12,376 nt of DNA from Ruminococcus sp. (lineage in GTDB: Bacteria > Bacillota > Clostridia > Oscillospirales > Ruminococcaceae): positions 10,826 through 23,201 of the forward strand of contig JAAVHM010000056.1 in the NCBI GenBank assembly GCA_014799675.1, written 5' to 3'. The notes beneath the pieces were generated by a model. It was not told the DNA's origin, searched no databases, and saw nothing but the letters and a program-made list of their open reading frames with translations. Shown in pieces: positions 1-7,084 of the stretch (the first letter of the stretch is position 1; every line of letters begins with the position of its first letter). Position numbers and translations under genes: made by a program.

Positions 1-819
1 GCAATGGTGGAGCTTTCCATTTCGGCGTATATGCTGTTCTTTGCCTGCGACAAGAAAATATTTGTCAGAATGATAATAATTTTTGTTTGCATTTCATTGT
101 CGGCTCTTGCGGGCTGTCAGATCTACCTCAGCATAAATCCTCCGCTTTATACTTGGGCTTTCAATAAGACGCTTCCCGAAAGCACGACAAACATCATGCG
201 TCTTATGAATATTTCTTTCTGCACGATAATTATTTTCGTATTCAGCGTACTGTTTGTAATTGAAATAAATCTTCTTATACGCAAGCTTAACGCCGCTTAT
301 GACAAGCTTAGCTACACGGCTATGCACGACTCACTTACGGGACTTTACAACCGTCACAGCCTGCGGGATTTCTTTGACAGCCTTGACGAAAGCGGCAACG
401 AGTACTGCGTTGCACTGGGAGATATAGACAATTTCAAAAAGGTAAACGACACCTACGGACACGACTGCGGAGACGAAGTTCTTATAACGGTTTCCGACAT
501 TATAAAGGACAGCATGGCGGAGCAGGACTTGGCTTGCCGCTGGGGCGGTGAGGAAATTCTTATTATCATGCGGGGAACAAGAGACGACTGCCTTGACCGC
601 ATGAAAGACATACGCAGCCGCATAAACGCAAGCGTTGTTGAGTCGGGAAAAACTTCTATAAAAGTGACAATGACCTTTGGCTTTGCGGACTGCCACGAGG
701 TTGAAAACAGCGAGAAAAATCACATGGACTCCATTGTTATTCTTGTTGACGGACGGCTTTATGTGGGCAAAAAAAGCGGCAAGAACGTTATAGTAGACCA
801 CGGAGAGACGAACAGTTGA
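1..819 (+). CDS. Membrane-anchored GGDEF protein (diguanylate cyclase), 3' part
   Basis: The reading frame is open from base 1, so the gene begins upstream; the ATG at base 4 need not be the start. Visible part, counted from that ATG: hydrophobic segments at about 22-42 and 69-91, then a full GGDEF domain (about 105-265). It carries the family landmarks DSLTGLYNR, GDIDNFKKVND (metal-binding Asp) and the active-site motif GGEEI at 181-185. Family knowledge: such proteins make cyclic di-GMP from two GTP at the cytoplasmic membrane. The last Phe of GG(D/E)EF is Ile here, and the position of the RxxD inhibitory-site Arg is Ala (AEQD), so product inhibition at the I-site is probably lost. An enzyme is more likely than a degenerate sensor because the metal and GGEE residues are kept, but activity is inferred. 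The stop codon lies in a heptad repeat and is followed by a hairpin. Confidence 0.9.
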   Translation, partial: AMVELSISAYMLFFACDKKIFVRMIIIFVCISLSALAGCQIYLSINPPLYTWAFNKTLPESTTNIMRLMNISFCTIIIFVFSVLFVIEINLLIRKLNAAYDKLSYTAMHDSLTGLYNRHSLRDFFDSLDESGNEYCVALGDIDNFKKVNDTYGHDCGDEVLITVSDIIKDSMAEQDLACRWGGEEILIIMRGTRDDCLDRMKDIRSRINASVVESGKTSIKVTMTFGFADCHEVENSEKNHMDSIVILVDGRLYVGKKSGKNVIVDHGETNS

Positions 820-848
820 CAGTTGATAGTTGATAGTTTACAGTTAAA
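814..848. repeat. Five tandem heptads (AGTTGAC family)
   Basis: Five consecutive 7-mers read AGTTGAC, AGTTGAT, AGTTGAT, AGTTTAC, AGTTAAA. The array begins inside the stop codon of the GGDEF gene and abuts the following hairpin. The same heptad family occurs in opposite orientation at 3560-3594. Confidence 0.75.
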
Positions 849-868
849 CGCTCTCCTTTCGGAGAGCG
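849..868. terminator. Hairpin between convergent genes
   Basis: A perfect 8-bp stem (CGCTCTCC / GGAGAGCG) with a TTTC loop sits between the GGDEF gene (+) and the small minus-strand gene ending at 878. Neither side has a clean T run; the plus side is A/T-rich. A weak bidirectional terminator is the likely role. Confidence 0.55.
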
Positions 869-877
869 CCTGTATAT

Positions 878-1126
878 TTATATTTTCAGTATGAATTTTA
901 TTGACTTTACGGCAAAGGAAAAGCCTTGCTTGAACGAATTGATGTGCGCTTCGTGTATGCACTCCAGCATTACCCTGTCAAGCCTGTGGCGGAGGTCGCT
1001 TTCTTTTAAATCGGTTTCGAGTATGCGGTTAAGTTCCGCGTAGGCTTTTTTAAATTTTTTTGATTCGTCGAAATTGAAATCACAACAGTTGAAAAGTGCT
1101 TCAAAGCTGAATTCGTTTGCGTCCAT
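878..1126 (-). CDS. Small protein of unknown function (82 aa)
   Basis: This 82-residue protein begins with ATG after a good ribosome site (AAGGAAAGG about 8 nt upstream), which supports it as a real gene. It has no signal peptide or membrane segment. The sequence is charged and mostly helical-looking, with cysteines in 'FNCCDF' and a C-terminal 'SFKQGFSFAVKSI'. That ending loosely recalls the F..GF..G ending of small uncharacterised Clostridial proteins, but I cannot assign a family. It converges on the GGDEF gene and shares the hairpin at 849-868. The function is unknown. Confidence 0.6.
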   Translation of the reverse strand: MDANEFSFEALFNCCDFNFDESKKFKKAYAELNRILETDLKESDLRHRLDRVMLECIHEAHINSFKQGFSFAVKSIKFILKI

Positions 1127-1145
1127 AAGAATTTTCCTTTCCTTC

Positions 1146-1181
1146 TAGAGGCTAGAAATTAGAGGCTGGAGGTTAGAATTT
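1146..1181. repeat. Imperfect tandem repeat (TAGAGGCTRGA type)
   Basis: Two imperfect units of about 15 bp (TAGAGGCTAGAAAT, TAGAGGCTGGAGGT) followed by a partial TAGAATT. The array lies directly upstream of the ribosome site of the minus-strand gene at 878-1126. It resembles a simple intergenic dispersed repeat; no function is visible. Confidence 0.5.
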
Positions 1182-1296
1182 GCCCCTGCATTGTTTGTGT
1201 TTTATCTTAAGTTAATTATATCATATAGTACTACCTTTGTGGTGTATATTTTATAAATAAATTATTAAATTTTTATAAATTAAGGCGGCTTACAGC

Positions 1297-1506
1297 ATGG
1301 ATAAAAAATATATTGAACGTCCTAAAGAATTTGATAAAGCTAAATATAATAAAGAACATTACAAACAATTAAAGATAGAAGTAAAGCCAGAGGATTACGA
1401 TTTTATAGACAGTTACTGCAAAAACAATAAGATAAGCAAGGCGAAATTTATTATTGAAGCTTGCAGACAGTACGCTGACAATAATATTGATTTGGATAAT
1501 AAATAA
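1297..1506 (+). CDS. Small ribbon-helix-helix-like protein (69 aa)
   Basis: A 69-residue, lysine-rich protein starting at ATG with AAGGCGG 8 nt upstream. Residues about 17-60 follow the Arc/CopG ribbon-helix-helix pattern: a short strand (YKQLKIEV), a helix (PEDYDFIDSYCKNN), a turn, then 'SKAKFIIEACRQYADN'. Proteins of this fold bind DNA as dimers and often regulate themselves or a toxin partner, but no toxin gene adjoins it. It stands alone between a minus-strand gene and the minus-strand operon, with an A+T-rich upstream region and its own terminator. The fold is assigned by pattern only; target and role are unknown. Confidence 0.65.
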   Translation: MDKKYIERPKEFDKAKYNKEHYKQLKIEVKPEDYDFIDSYCKNNKISKAKFIIEACRQYADNNIDLDNK

Positions 1507-1537
1507 CCCGCAAGGAAAATTCCCTGCGGGTTATTTT
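1505..1537 (+). terminator. Rho-independent terminator of the RHH-like gene
   Basis: A stem of about 13 bp with one mismatch (AACCCGCA..GGAA / TTCC..TGCGGGTT) and an AA loop, followed by TTATTTTG. It overlaps the TAA stop codon of the upstream gene. Confidence 0.85.
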
Positions 1538-1625
1538 GTCAGCAATGTAGGGCGGGGGCTTAGGCGAATAGCGATATAGAAGTTTTTCAGAAATATTATT
1601 TATAAAGACAACCACAGCGGATTAT

Positions 1626-1664
1626 AAAAAGCAGGCTCATGTCATCGACAAGAGCCTGCTTTTT
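1626..1664 (-). terminator. Terminator of the kinase/ABC operon
   Basis: A perfect 13-bp stem AAAAAGCAGGCTC / GAGCCTGCTTTTT, with a further 4-bp inner stem (TGTC/GACA) in its loop. The A and T runs at both ends let it work in both directions. On the minus strand it begins within the kinase stop codon, so it ends the four-gene operon. Confidence 0.9.
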
Positions 1665-2886
1665 ATACCTTTGTAAATACCGCCGTAACGCACATAACCC
1701 CGTTCCTGATCTCCGCAAAGATTTCTCCGTTCATTTTCCGCATAAGACAGCGGCTAATGTAAAGTCCCAAGCCGCTGCCCGATATGCTTTCGGCGTTTGC
1801 GCCGCGCCAAAAGCTGTCAAAAACGTGGAGTAAGTCCGTGTCCGCAATGGTACAGCCGCTGTTGCGGACGGTTATAAGTATACAGCCGTCCTCCTCGGAA
1901 AAATTTAACACTATACTCTTTCCGTCGCCGTATTTTACAGCGTTTTCCATAACGTTCTGCAAGACCTCAATACTGCGGTCAAAATCGCCGTTCAAAAGGC
2001 AGTCGGAATAATCGTATACCGAAAATTCCGTCCCGATAAGAGACAGCTTTTCCGTGTAGTACCCCTTTATTTTTGCCACAAGCTCCGAAAGATAAAACTC
2101 CCCCATATTTACATCGAAGCTCAGGAAATCCTCTCTTGACGCGGTAACTATCTGCGAAACGTAGCTCTCTATCTCATCGGCTTTGGCGTTAATGCTTTCC
2201 GCAATTTCAAGCTGTTTTTCGCGGCTTTCATACAGTCCCTTTGACAAAGCCTTTGAGTACAGCTTTATCGCCGAAAGCGGCGTTTTTATGTCATGGGATA
2301 GAGAAAGCAACAGCATTTTTTTGTCCCTCTGCAAATCAAGCTCCCGCTTTTTCTGCTGCTCAATATTTTCACGGAGCATATCCACGCCCCAGATGAATTT
2401 CCCGAAAAAGCGATTTTTGGTTTCTTTAATGGGCGCGGTAAGATTTCCCTTTGACAATTCGTAGGGAATATCCGTCAGCTTCTCAAAAGGTGAAAGTATT
2501 TTGAATTTGATGTACAGCATAACGGAAATTATCAGTACTGCCATAACGCCGAGAATAAAGTTTACAGTAACGATAAGCCACGTCCTGTCGCCGCCGCTGT
2601 CAGTTTTGTAATCAAAGCGGTACAATTCCCCGTTTATTTCGAGGACGGCATAGTCGCTGTCTGTATCAAAAAAATCTTCGCCGTACTTTTCGACAGCGGT
2701 CACATATTCACATTCGGAAATGTCAGCATGACCGTCCGTTTCAATTTGGCGGGCAAGACGGTTTATTTCCACGCGGTATGGTCTGCCGCTGTCGGAAACG
2801 TCCGCGGTCAGAATAATATTCGCCGCGGCAAACAGTACCGCCATTACTGCAATTACCGCCGCAAAAATTTTATTGAACGCTTTCAT
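1663..2886 (-). CDS. Membrane sensor histidine kinase (407 aa)
   Basis: Two membrane segments (about 7-27 and 103-126) enclose an external region of about 75 residues. A HAMP-like linker follows (about 128-180), then a HisKA domain with the H-box SHDIKTPLSAIKLY (phospho-acceptor H198). The ATPase domain has the N box VLQNVMENAVKYGD (308-321), a G1 region with NSG (342-344) in place of the usual D-x-G, and the G2 box GSGLGLYIS (370-378). It should autophosphorylate on His and pass phosphate to the response regulator, whose 3' end overlaps its start by 17 bp. A GGAG sits about 12 nt upstream of the ATG, so translational coupling is likely. The external sensor is much larger than the minimal loop of BceS-type kinases, so it may sense its signal directly. 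Last gene of the operon. Confidence 0.93.
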   Translation of the reverse strand: MKAFNKIFAAVIAVMAVLFAAANIILTADVSDSGRPYRVEINRLARQIETDGHADISECEYVTAVEKYGEDFFDTDSDYAVLEINGELYRFDYKTDSGGDRTWLIVTVNFILGVMAVLIISVMLYIKFKILSPFEKLTDIPYELSKGNLTAPIKETKNRFFGKFIWGVDMLRENIEQQKKRELDLQRDKKMLLLSLSHDIKTPLSAIKLYSKALSKGLYESREKQLEIAESINAKADEIESYVSQIVTASREDFLSFDVNMGEFYLSELVAKIKGYYTEKLSLIGTEFSVYDYSDCLLNGDFDRSIEVLQNVMENAVKYGDGKSIVLNFSEEDGCILITVRNSGCTIADTDLLHVFDSFWRGANAESISGSGLGLYISRCLMRKMNGEIFAEIRNGVMCVTAVFTKV

Positions 2887-3541
2887 ATTTGTAGCCTACT
2901 CCCCACACGGTCAGTATTTTTTTCGGATTTTTCGGATCGTCCTCAATTTTTTGCCGAAGCCATTTTATGTGTACGGTCAAAGTCTGCTGTTCCGAAAAGC
3001 TGTCGCTGCCCCATATCTGATTGAAAATATATTCCTTGCTCAAAGCCCTGCCCTTGTTTTCCGCCAAAAGCAGGAGCAGATCGAATTCCTTTGCCGTCAT
3101 TTCAAGCTTTACCCCGTTTTTGAAAACCGTTCGGCTGACCTTGTTTATGCGGATATCACCGTCAGCAATTTCGTCAACAGCGTACCGCCGCTTGAAGATA
3201 CCGCTTATTTTCGCAAGCATTATGTCAATGTCGTATGGCTTCTCGATGTAATCGTCCGCGCCTAAGTCAAGACCGCAGAGCTTGTCCTCCTTGGCGGTTT
3301 TCGCGCTTACGATAAGTATGGGGACGTTGCTTTCCTCCCGAATTTTCTTGCATACCCCGAAGCCGTCCGCGCCGGGGAGCATTATATCAAGCACGATAAG
3401 CCTTGCGCCGTACTTTTCGTACAGCGACAAGGCTTTTTCACCGTTTTCCGCCACGGACACTGTGTAATTCTCCCCGCAGAGAAAATCGCACAGCAGCCCC
3501 GCAAGCTCCTTGTTGTCCTCAACTATCAGAACATCTATCAA
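2870..3541 (-). CDS. OmpR/PhoB-type response regulator (223 aa, TTG start)
   Basis: The receiver domain begins right at the start (IDVLIVEDN), has the phospho-acceptor Asp in LIVLDIMLPG (D52) and the conserved Lys in YIEKPYD (K101). A winged-helix DNA-binding domain follows (about 129-221), with the typical ending VWGVGYKYE. I chose the TTG at 3541 because a perfect AGGAGG lies 7 nt upstream and the receiver fold starts there. The open frame extends 10 codons further upstream, but those codons would cover the ribosome site and the heptad repeat. It is expected to bind direct repeats at the operon promoter when phosphorylated by the adjacent kinase. It lies between the ATPase and kinase genes of the same operon. 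Confidence 0.93.
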   Translation of the reverse strand: MIDVLIVEDNKELAGLLCDFLCGENYTVSVAENGEKALSLYEKYGARLIVLDIMLPGADGFGVCKKIREESNVPILIVSAKTAKEDKLCGLDLGADDYIEKPYDIDIMLAKISGIFKRRYAVDEIADGDIRINKVSRTVFKNGVKLEMTAKEFDLLLLLAENKGRALSKEYIFNQIWGSDSFSEQQTLTVHIKWLRQKIEDDPKNPKKILTVWGVGYKYESVQ

Positions 3542-3548
3542 TATATTT

Positions 3549-3554
3549 CCTCCT
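3549..3554 (-). promoter_or_regulatory. Ribosome-binding site fixing the TTG start
   Basis: Perfect AGGAGG on the minus strand, 7 nt before the TTG at 3541. It decides the response-regulator start in favour of TTG over any upstream codon. Confidence 0.85.
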
Positions 3555-3559
3555 AATCG

Positions 3560-3594
3560 TTCAACTGTCAACTATCAACTGTACACTGTCAACT
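3560..3594. repeat. Five tandem heptads between ATPase and regulator genes
   Basis: On the minus strand the units read AGTTGAC, AGTGTAC, AGTTGAT, AGTTGAC, AGTTGAA, filling nearly all the gap between the ATPase stop (3599) and the regulator's ribosome site. Same family as 814-848, in the opposite orientation. Confidence 0.75.
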
Positions 3595-3598
3595 GTCA

Positions 3599-4363
3599 TC
3601 ACCAACCCAATTCCAAAAGCCAGTTATTCAGCGCACGTTCCCTCTCTCTCATCTGGGAGGGACTTTCGCACCTGTTTAAATTATACTCTCCTTTTATGTT
3701 CCCGTCAACTATGTAAAGCGTTCTTGTGCATTTTGCCGCAACCTTTACATCGTGAGTGACCATCATGATTGTAGTACCGCTTTCATTCAGCTTTGCAAGC
3801 TCATCCATTACCTCGTCGGAGGAGGTGCGGTTCAGCGCGCCGGTAGGCTCGTCAGCGAATATCATCTTCGGCCTGTTTATCATACTGCGGCATATGCAGG
3901 CGCGCTGGAGCTGTCCTCCCGACACTTCGTTGATGTCGTTGCCTGCAATGTCGATAATGCCAAGCTTGCGCATAAGCTCCTGACCACGCTGTACCGTTTC
4001 CTTGCGGGTCTCTTTGTTCTTTTTCGACTGCGCCGCGGGAAGTATGATATTGTCCAGAACGGTAAGATTTTTCAGCATATACATCTGCTGGAAAATAAAT
4101 CCCATTTCGTCAAGCCGCAGGTCGGCAAGCTCCCTTTCGCCCATTGCGGCAATATTTTTACCGCAGAAAAGAGCTTCCCCCGCAGTAATGCTGTCCATGC
4201 CCGAAACGGCGTAAAGCAGGGTGGATTTACCCGAACCCGACGGCCCCATAACTGCAACCATTTCCCCCTCGCCCACGGTGAAATTCACGTTTTTCAGGAC
4301 GTTGTTCTGTCGCTTGTTTACTATATAGGTTTTGCAAAGGTCTTTTACTTCAAGAATATTCAT
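3599..4363 (-). CDS. ABC transporter ATPase of the MacB/LolD-like group (254 aa)
   Basis: A complete ATPase: Walker A GPSGSGKST (40-48), Q-loop Gln in IFQQMYML (about 92), signature VSGGQ (147-151), Walker B MIFADE with catalytic Glu (E172), and the switch His in MMVTHD (H204). The order and the phrase 'DEPTGALN' are typical of ATPases that partner FtsX-type permeases (LolD, MacB, BceA). These use ATP to drive mechanical work on the permease rather than ordinary import. It starts 18 bp after the permease gene with GAAAGGA in front of its ATG, so the two form a transporter. The roughly 30-residue polar C-terminal tail after the core is not diagnostic. The transported substrate cannot be read from sequence; an antimicrobial peptide or lipid-linked drug is the usual role of such operons. 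Confidence 0.93.
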   Translation of the reverse strand: MNILEVKDLCKTYIVNKRQNNVLKNVNFTVGEGEMVAVMGPSGSGKSTLLYAVSGMDSITAGEALFCGKNIAAMGERELADLRLDEMGFIFQQMYMLKNLTVLDNIILPAAQSKKNKETRKETVQRGQELMRKLGIIDIAGNDINEVSGGQLQRACICRSMINRPKMIFADEPTGALNRTSSDEVMDELAKLNESGTTIMMVTHDVKVAAKCTRTLYIVDGNIKGEYNLNRCESPSQMRERERALNNWLLELGW

Positions 4364-4381
4364 ATTGGTTATTTCCTTTCA

Positions 4382-6760
4382 TCATTCAATATTTGCCGTG
4401 TCAGAGGACTTTATTTTCCTTGTGTAAAGCGAGGTAAGAAACGCTCCCGCGGTAGTCGTAACAAGAATTACAAGAGGGAAAACAAGATATATTTCAAGCG
4501 GCGTTGTAACGTAATCCACGGCAAGCTCCAGACCCATCATTTTGAAAACAGGGTCAATGCAAAGATGAGTAAGGGGCATTGCGAATATCTCGCCTATAAT
4601 TACCGCGGCGATACCAACAAACGCAAACCTTAATGTGTGATAGGCGTAAATTTTTCCGTTCCGAACGCCTATGGCTTTCATAAGCGCGATCTCGCCCTGC
4701 TCCTTTGCAATAAAGGAACGCTCCATAAGCACGGTAATAAGCGCGGCAAGAATGACGGTAAGAGCAGCGGACATTTTTTTCAATGCGTCCATATCGTCAG
4801 CAACCTTTACGAAATCCTTGACGGTTTCGGCGGCTGTTCTTATTTTTGTATACTTAGGGTAAAGCTCCTGTATTTTTTCGATCCTGCGGGCTATTTCCTT
4901 ATCGTCGGGGTCGTCGGTAAACCTTACCTGCAGCGGTACGCCTCCGTTCATCTGAATGTAGTTTATCTTCTCGTCGGTATATATTCTTATGCCGTCGGTA
5001 TTATTGTACATAGACTGGTAAAATGCGGTTATGATGTAATCCTTTTTGCCGTCTACAGTATTGATAGTTACAGTATCGCCAAGCTTTGCCTTTAACGCAT
5101 TGGCTACCCGTTTTGTTATAGCTATCTCGTCTGCGCTTTGAGGAGCCGTACCCTCCGTGTATTCATACATATCCATTGTTGTTCCGGCGTCATGATAAAC
5201 GCAGGTCATATTTTTGTATTCGCCGCGGGTCACCATAAGGTCTGCATAATACTCCTGCATACATCTTGCGGGCATACCGTTTTCTGCAAGGGTATCCTCC
5301 ATATCCTTAAAATATTCCTTGACCTGTTCCTGTCCGTCCTCGGTCATAAATTTCATCATTTCATCGCCGTTGTCTATGGTAATATCGCAGTCAACCATTG
5401 ACAAGCAGCTGATAAGCGTATCGCTGTTCAGAGTAGTCACGGTATTGGAAAGCATAAAAAGAAGCGACAGGCACAGAAAGAATGTGAGAGTAATTATGCC
5501 GTAGCGTTTGGGACTGCTTACAATATCGTTCAGAGCAAGAAAGGACGCTGTGCCAAGCTTTGATTTTCCAAGGCTCATAATGCTCTTTTTGCGGAAGCGT
5601 TCTCCCGTCTGACCGTTTCTTACAGCGTCTATGGGGGTCATTTTGCTTACCCTGCCCGTACAGCCAAGGCAGAACAGAAGTATGACCGCTACCACAAAAA
5701 ACGCGCAGACAACGTTGATAAATACGGTGTTCTGACCGCTTATGATGACTGACTGTGAGGCAAGACCCATAAGCATTTCACCGAACGGGAAGCTTAACGC
5801 CAGACCTATAGCCGAGCCGATAACGGCAAGGGCGGCGTATTTTATAAGGTACAGCCCCCGAATTTTTATGTCCCGTATGCCGATAGCTTTCATAACGCCT
5901 ATCTCGCGGAATTCCTCGGAAAGGGTAAAGGTTATGGTAAAGCGCAGCACCACAAACGATACGGCAATAAGTATAAGGCTTACCACAAGTATTATGCCCG
6001 TGATCATCATATCGAAAACATAGCAGAATCTCATCAGCGCCCTGTCGCCCGAAAAAATAAAGCTGTCGTATATATCCGATATCTGGGACGTAGTCTTGTC
6101 AATGTCGTCTGTATATATGTAGCAAAATTGTCCGCCGTACATATTTTTTACCGTCTCGTCCGACATATATTCGTCAAAATCCTCGGCGTTCAGTATATAT
6201 CTCGTTATACGTACGCCTCCTGAGCCGCCAATAGCGTCCTTGATGCTGCCCGCAAAGGTAAATTCGCGGCTTACGTCCCCTATTTCTATAGTAATTTTGT
6301 CGCCGACCTTTAGTCCCGCGTTTTTCTCTGCGAAATATGTTGCGTAAAATTTGCCCTTTGGCACGCTTTTAAGTATGCTTCCGTCGTCAAGAAAATAATT
6401 CATTCCAATATCTCTGTCGCTCTGCAAAACTTGGGTGTTTGAGGAAGCGTTCAAAGGCTTGCCGTCCCGCATAATGTTTGACTGGGACATATAGCCGATC
6501 TCCTCAATACGGAACTCATTGACAGCCGATGCGTTTTCAAGGGTCTCCGTCAGATCTCCCGCAGACTTTTTATTCATGGTCGCGGCGAAATAATCGGGGG
6601 CGTCAGCCATTTCAAAGTAATCGTCCAGCGCGGTGGTCACGCTTATGATGTTGTTCACGCTGGAGGACACGAACATTGAAGCAAGTATAATAAATACCAG
6701 CAGAATAACGTTCATTGCCCTTTTGCGTTTAAGGTCTTTTTTCAGTATGTTCAGGTACAT
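4382..6760 (-). CDS. FtsX-family ABC permease with two FtsX repeats (792 aa)
   Basis: About eight membrane segments: near 17-38, 250-275, 304-328, 345-368, 420-442, 663-680, 711-730 and 755-778. Two large external domains of about 210 residues follow TM1 and TM5. Each half holds the same FtsX-type cytoplasmic motif, EIGVMKAIG (286-294) and EIALMKAIG (690-698), so the protein is an internal duplication of a MacB/LolC-like unit. This differs from BceB-type permeases, which have one large external domain. The ATG is preceded by AAAGGAG. First gene of the operon, about 113 bp downstream of a near-consensus promoter at 6873-6901. Likely role: expelling or removing membrane-targeting compounds from the envelope, with the ATPase next door as motor. 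Substrate unknown. Confidence 0.92.
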   Translation of the reverse strand: MYLNILKKDLKRKRAMNVILLVFIILASMFVSSSVNNIISVTTALDDYFEMADAPDYFAATMNKKSAGDLTETLENASAVNEFRIEEIGYMSQSNIMRDGKPLNASSNTQVLQSDRDIGMNYFLDDGSILKSVPKGKFYATYFAEKNAGLKVGDKITIEIGDVSREFTFAGSIKDAIGGSGGVRITRYILNAEDFDEYMSDETVKNMYGGQFCYIYTDDIDKTTSQISDIYDSFIFSGDRALMRFCYVFDMMITGIILVVSLILIAVSFVVLRFTITFTLSEEFREIGVMKAIGIRDIKIRGLYLIKYAALAVIGSAIGLALSFPFGEMLMGLASQSVIISGQNTVFINVVCAFFVVAVILLFCLGCTGRVSKMTPIDAVRNGQTGERFRKKSIMSLGKSKLGTASFLALNDIVSSPKRYGIITLTFFLCLSLLFMLSNTVTTLNSDTLISCLSMVDCDITIDNGDEMMKFMTEDGQEQVKEYFKDMEDTLAENGMPARCMQEYYADLMVTRGEYKNMTCVYHDAGTTMDMYEYTEGTAPQSADEIAITKRVANALKAKLGDTVTINTVDGKKDYIITAFYQSMYNNTDGIRIYTDEKINYIQMNGGVPLQVRFTDDPDDKEIARRIEKIQELYPKYTKIRTAAETVKDFVKVADDMDALKKMSAALTVILAALITVLMERSFIAKEQGEIALMKAIGVRNGKIYAYHTLRFAFVGIAAVIIGEIFAMPLTHLCIDPVFKMMGLELAVDYVTTPLEIYLVFPLVILVTTTAGAFLTSLYTRKIKSSDTANIE

Positions 6761-6872
6761 TTCAATGCTCCTTTCTTTGTTGTGATTTTATTATAGCATG
6801 GAAATTATTAAATAATCCTTAAATATGAAAATCAAGTTATATTCCGATCAAGTGTAAAGCTGCGATAGAGTT

Positions 6873-6901
6873 ATAATATCATGCCCTTTGGGTTTTGTCA
6901 A
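6873..6901 (-). promoter_or_regulatory. Probable promoter of the ABC/two-component operon
   Basis: Minus strand: TTGACA (6901-6896), 17-bp spacer, TATTAT (6878-6873), so transcription would start near 6866 and run to the permease ATG at 6760. The -35 lies inside a 14-bp palindrome. A second TATAAT nearer the gene (about 6790-6795) has no recognisable -35; it could be a regulator-dependent promoter. A direct repeat ATCAAGT at 6831 and 6847 (16 bp apart) lies between the two. Confidence 0.6.
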
Positions 6902-6908
6902 TTGACAA
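6895..6908. promoter_or_regulatory. 14-bp palindrome over the operon -35
   Basis: Perfect palindrome TTGTCAATTGACAA. It contains the TTGACA -35 of the minus-strand promoter, so a protein bound here would block it. It also gives a TTGACA reading on the plus strand, without a good -10. Confidence 0.5.
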
Positions 6909-6929
6909 TAGTATCTATCGCAAGCCATA

Positions 6930-6949
6930 GAAAGTGTACGTACACTTTC
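6930..6949. promoter_or_regulatory. 20-bp perfect palindrome, operator candidate
   Basis: GAAAGTGTACGTACACTTTC is fully self-complementary. A third AAAGTG copy follows at 6957. No T run follows, so it looks more like a dimeric regulator site (MarR/TetR size) than a terminator. No such regulator is encoded in the window. Confidence 0.55.
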
Positions 6950-7002
6950 ATTTGGTAAAGTGCATATGCTCTTACATTTTAGTCTGCACCTAAGACCGCT
7001 CT

Positions 7003-7032
7003 TTGAATATGTGTTAAATCCTATCGTGTAAT
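7003..7032 (+). promoter_or_regulatory. Weak candidate promoter ahead of the leader ORF
   Basis: TTGAAT (7003-7008), 18-bp spacer, TGTAAT (7027-7032). It would start RNA just before the palindrome at 7048 and the leader ORF at 7085. It overlaps the terminator-like hairpin, so both readings cannot be used by the same transcript. Confidence 0.25.
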
Positions 7033-7050
7033 TGCGGTAGGATTTTTATT
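7016..7050 (+). terminator. Terminator-like hairpin upstream of a leader ORF
   Basis: An 11-bp stem with one G-T pair (AAATCCTATCG / CGGTAGGATTT), an 8-nt loop and a TTATT tail. No gene is visible upstream on the plus strand to be ended, so an attenuator or the relic of one is plausible. Confidence 0.5.
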
Positions 7051-7063
7051 CACTATAGTGAAT
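7048..7063. promoter_or_regulatory. 16-bp palindrome, first of a matched pair
   Basis: Perfect palindrome ATTCACTATAGTGAAT. It differs only at the two symmetry-related positions 6 and 11 from the one inside the tnpW promoter (7227-7242), which implies the same binding protein. A lone TATAGTGA half-site occurs at about 7276. Confidence 0.55.
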
Positions 7064-7084
7064 GTATCACAAAAGGGAGTGCAG

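Noticed and set aside
814..1181. Heptad and TAGAGGCT repeats as a CRISPR array
   Set aside because: Units are contiguous 7- or 15-mers without unique spacers, and no cas genes are present.
3542..3571. Upstream start for the response regulator
   Set aside because: The added ten codons are encoded by the heptad repeat and the AGGAGG itself; the TTG at 3541 is correctly spaced from it.
3752..4633. Long plus-strand frame opposite the ATPase and permease genes
   Set aside because: It is antisense to clear ABC transporter coding sequence, has low-complexity composition and no family motif.
6930..6949. 20-bp palindrome as a rho-independent terminator
   Set aside because: No T run follows on either strand and no gene ends here; an operator fits better.
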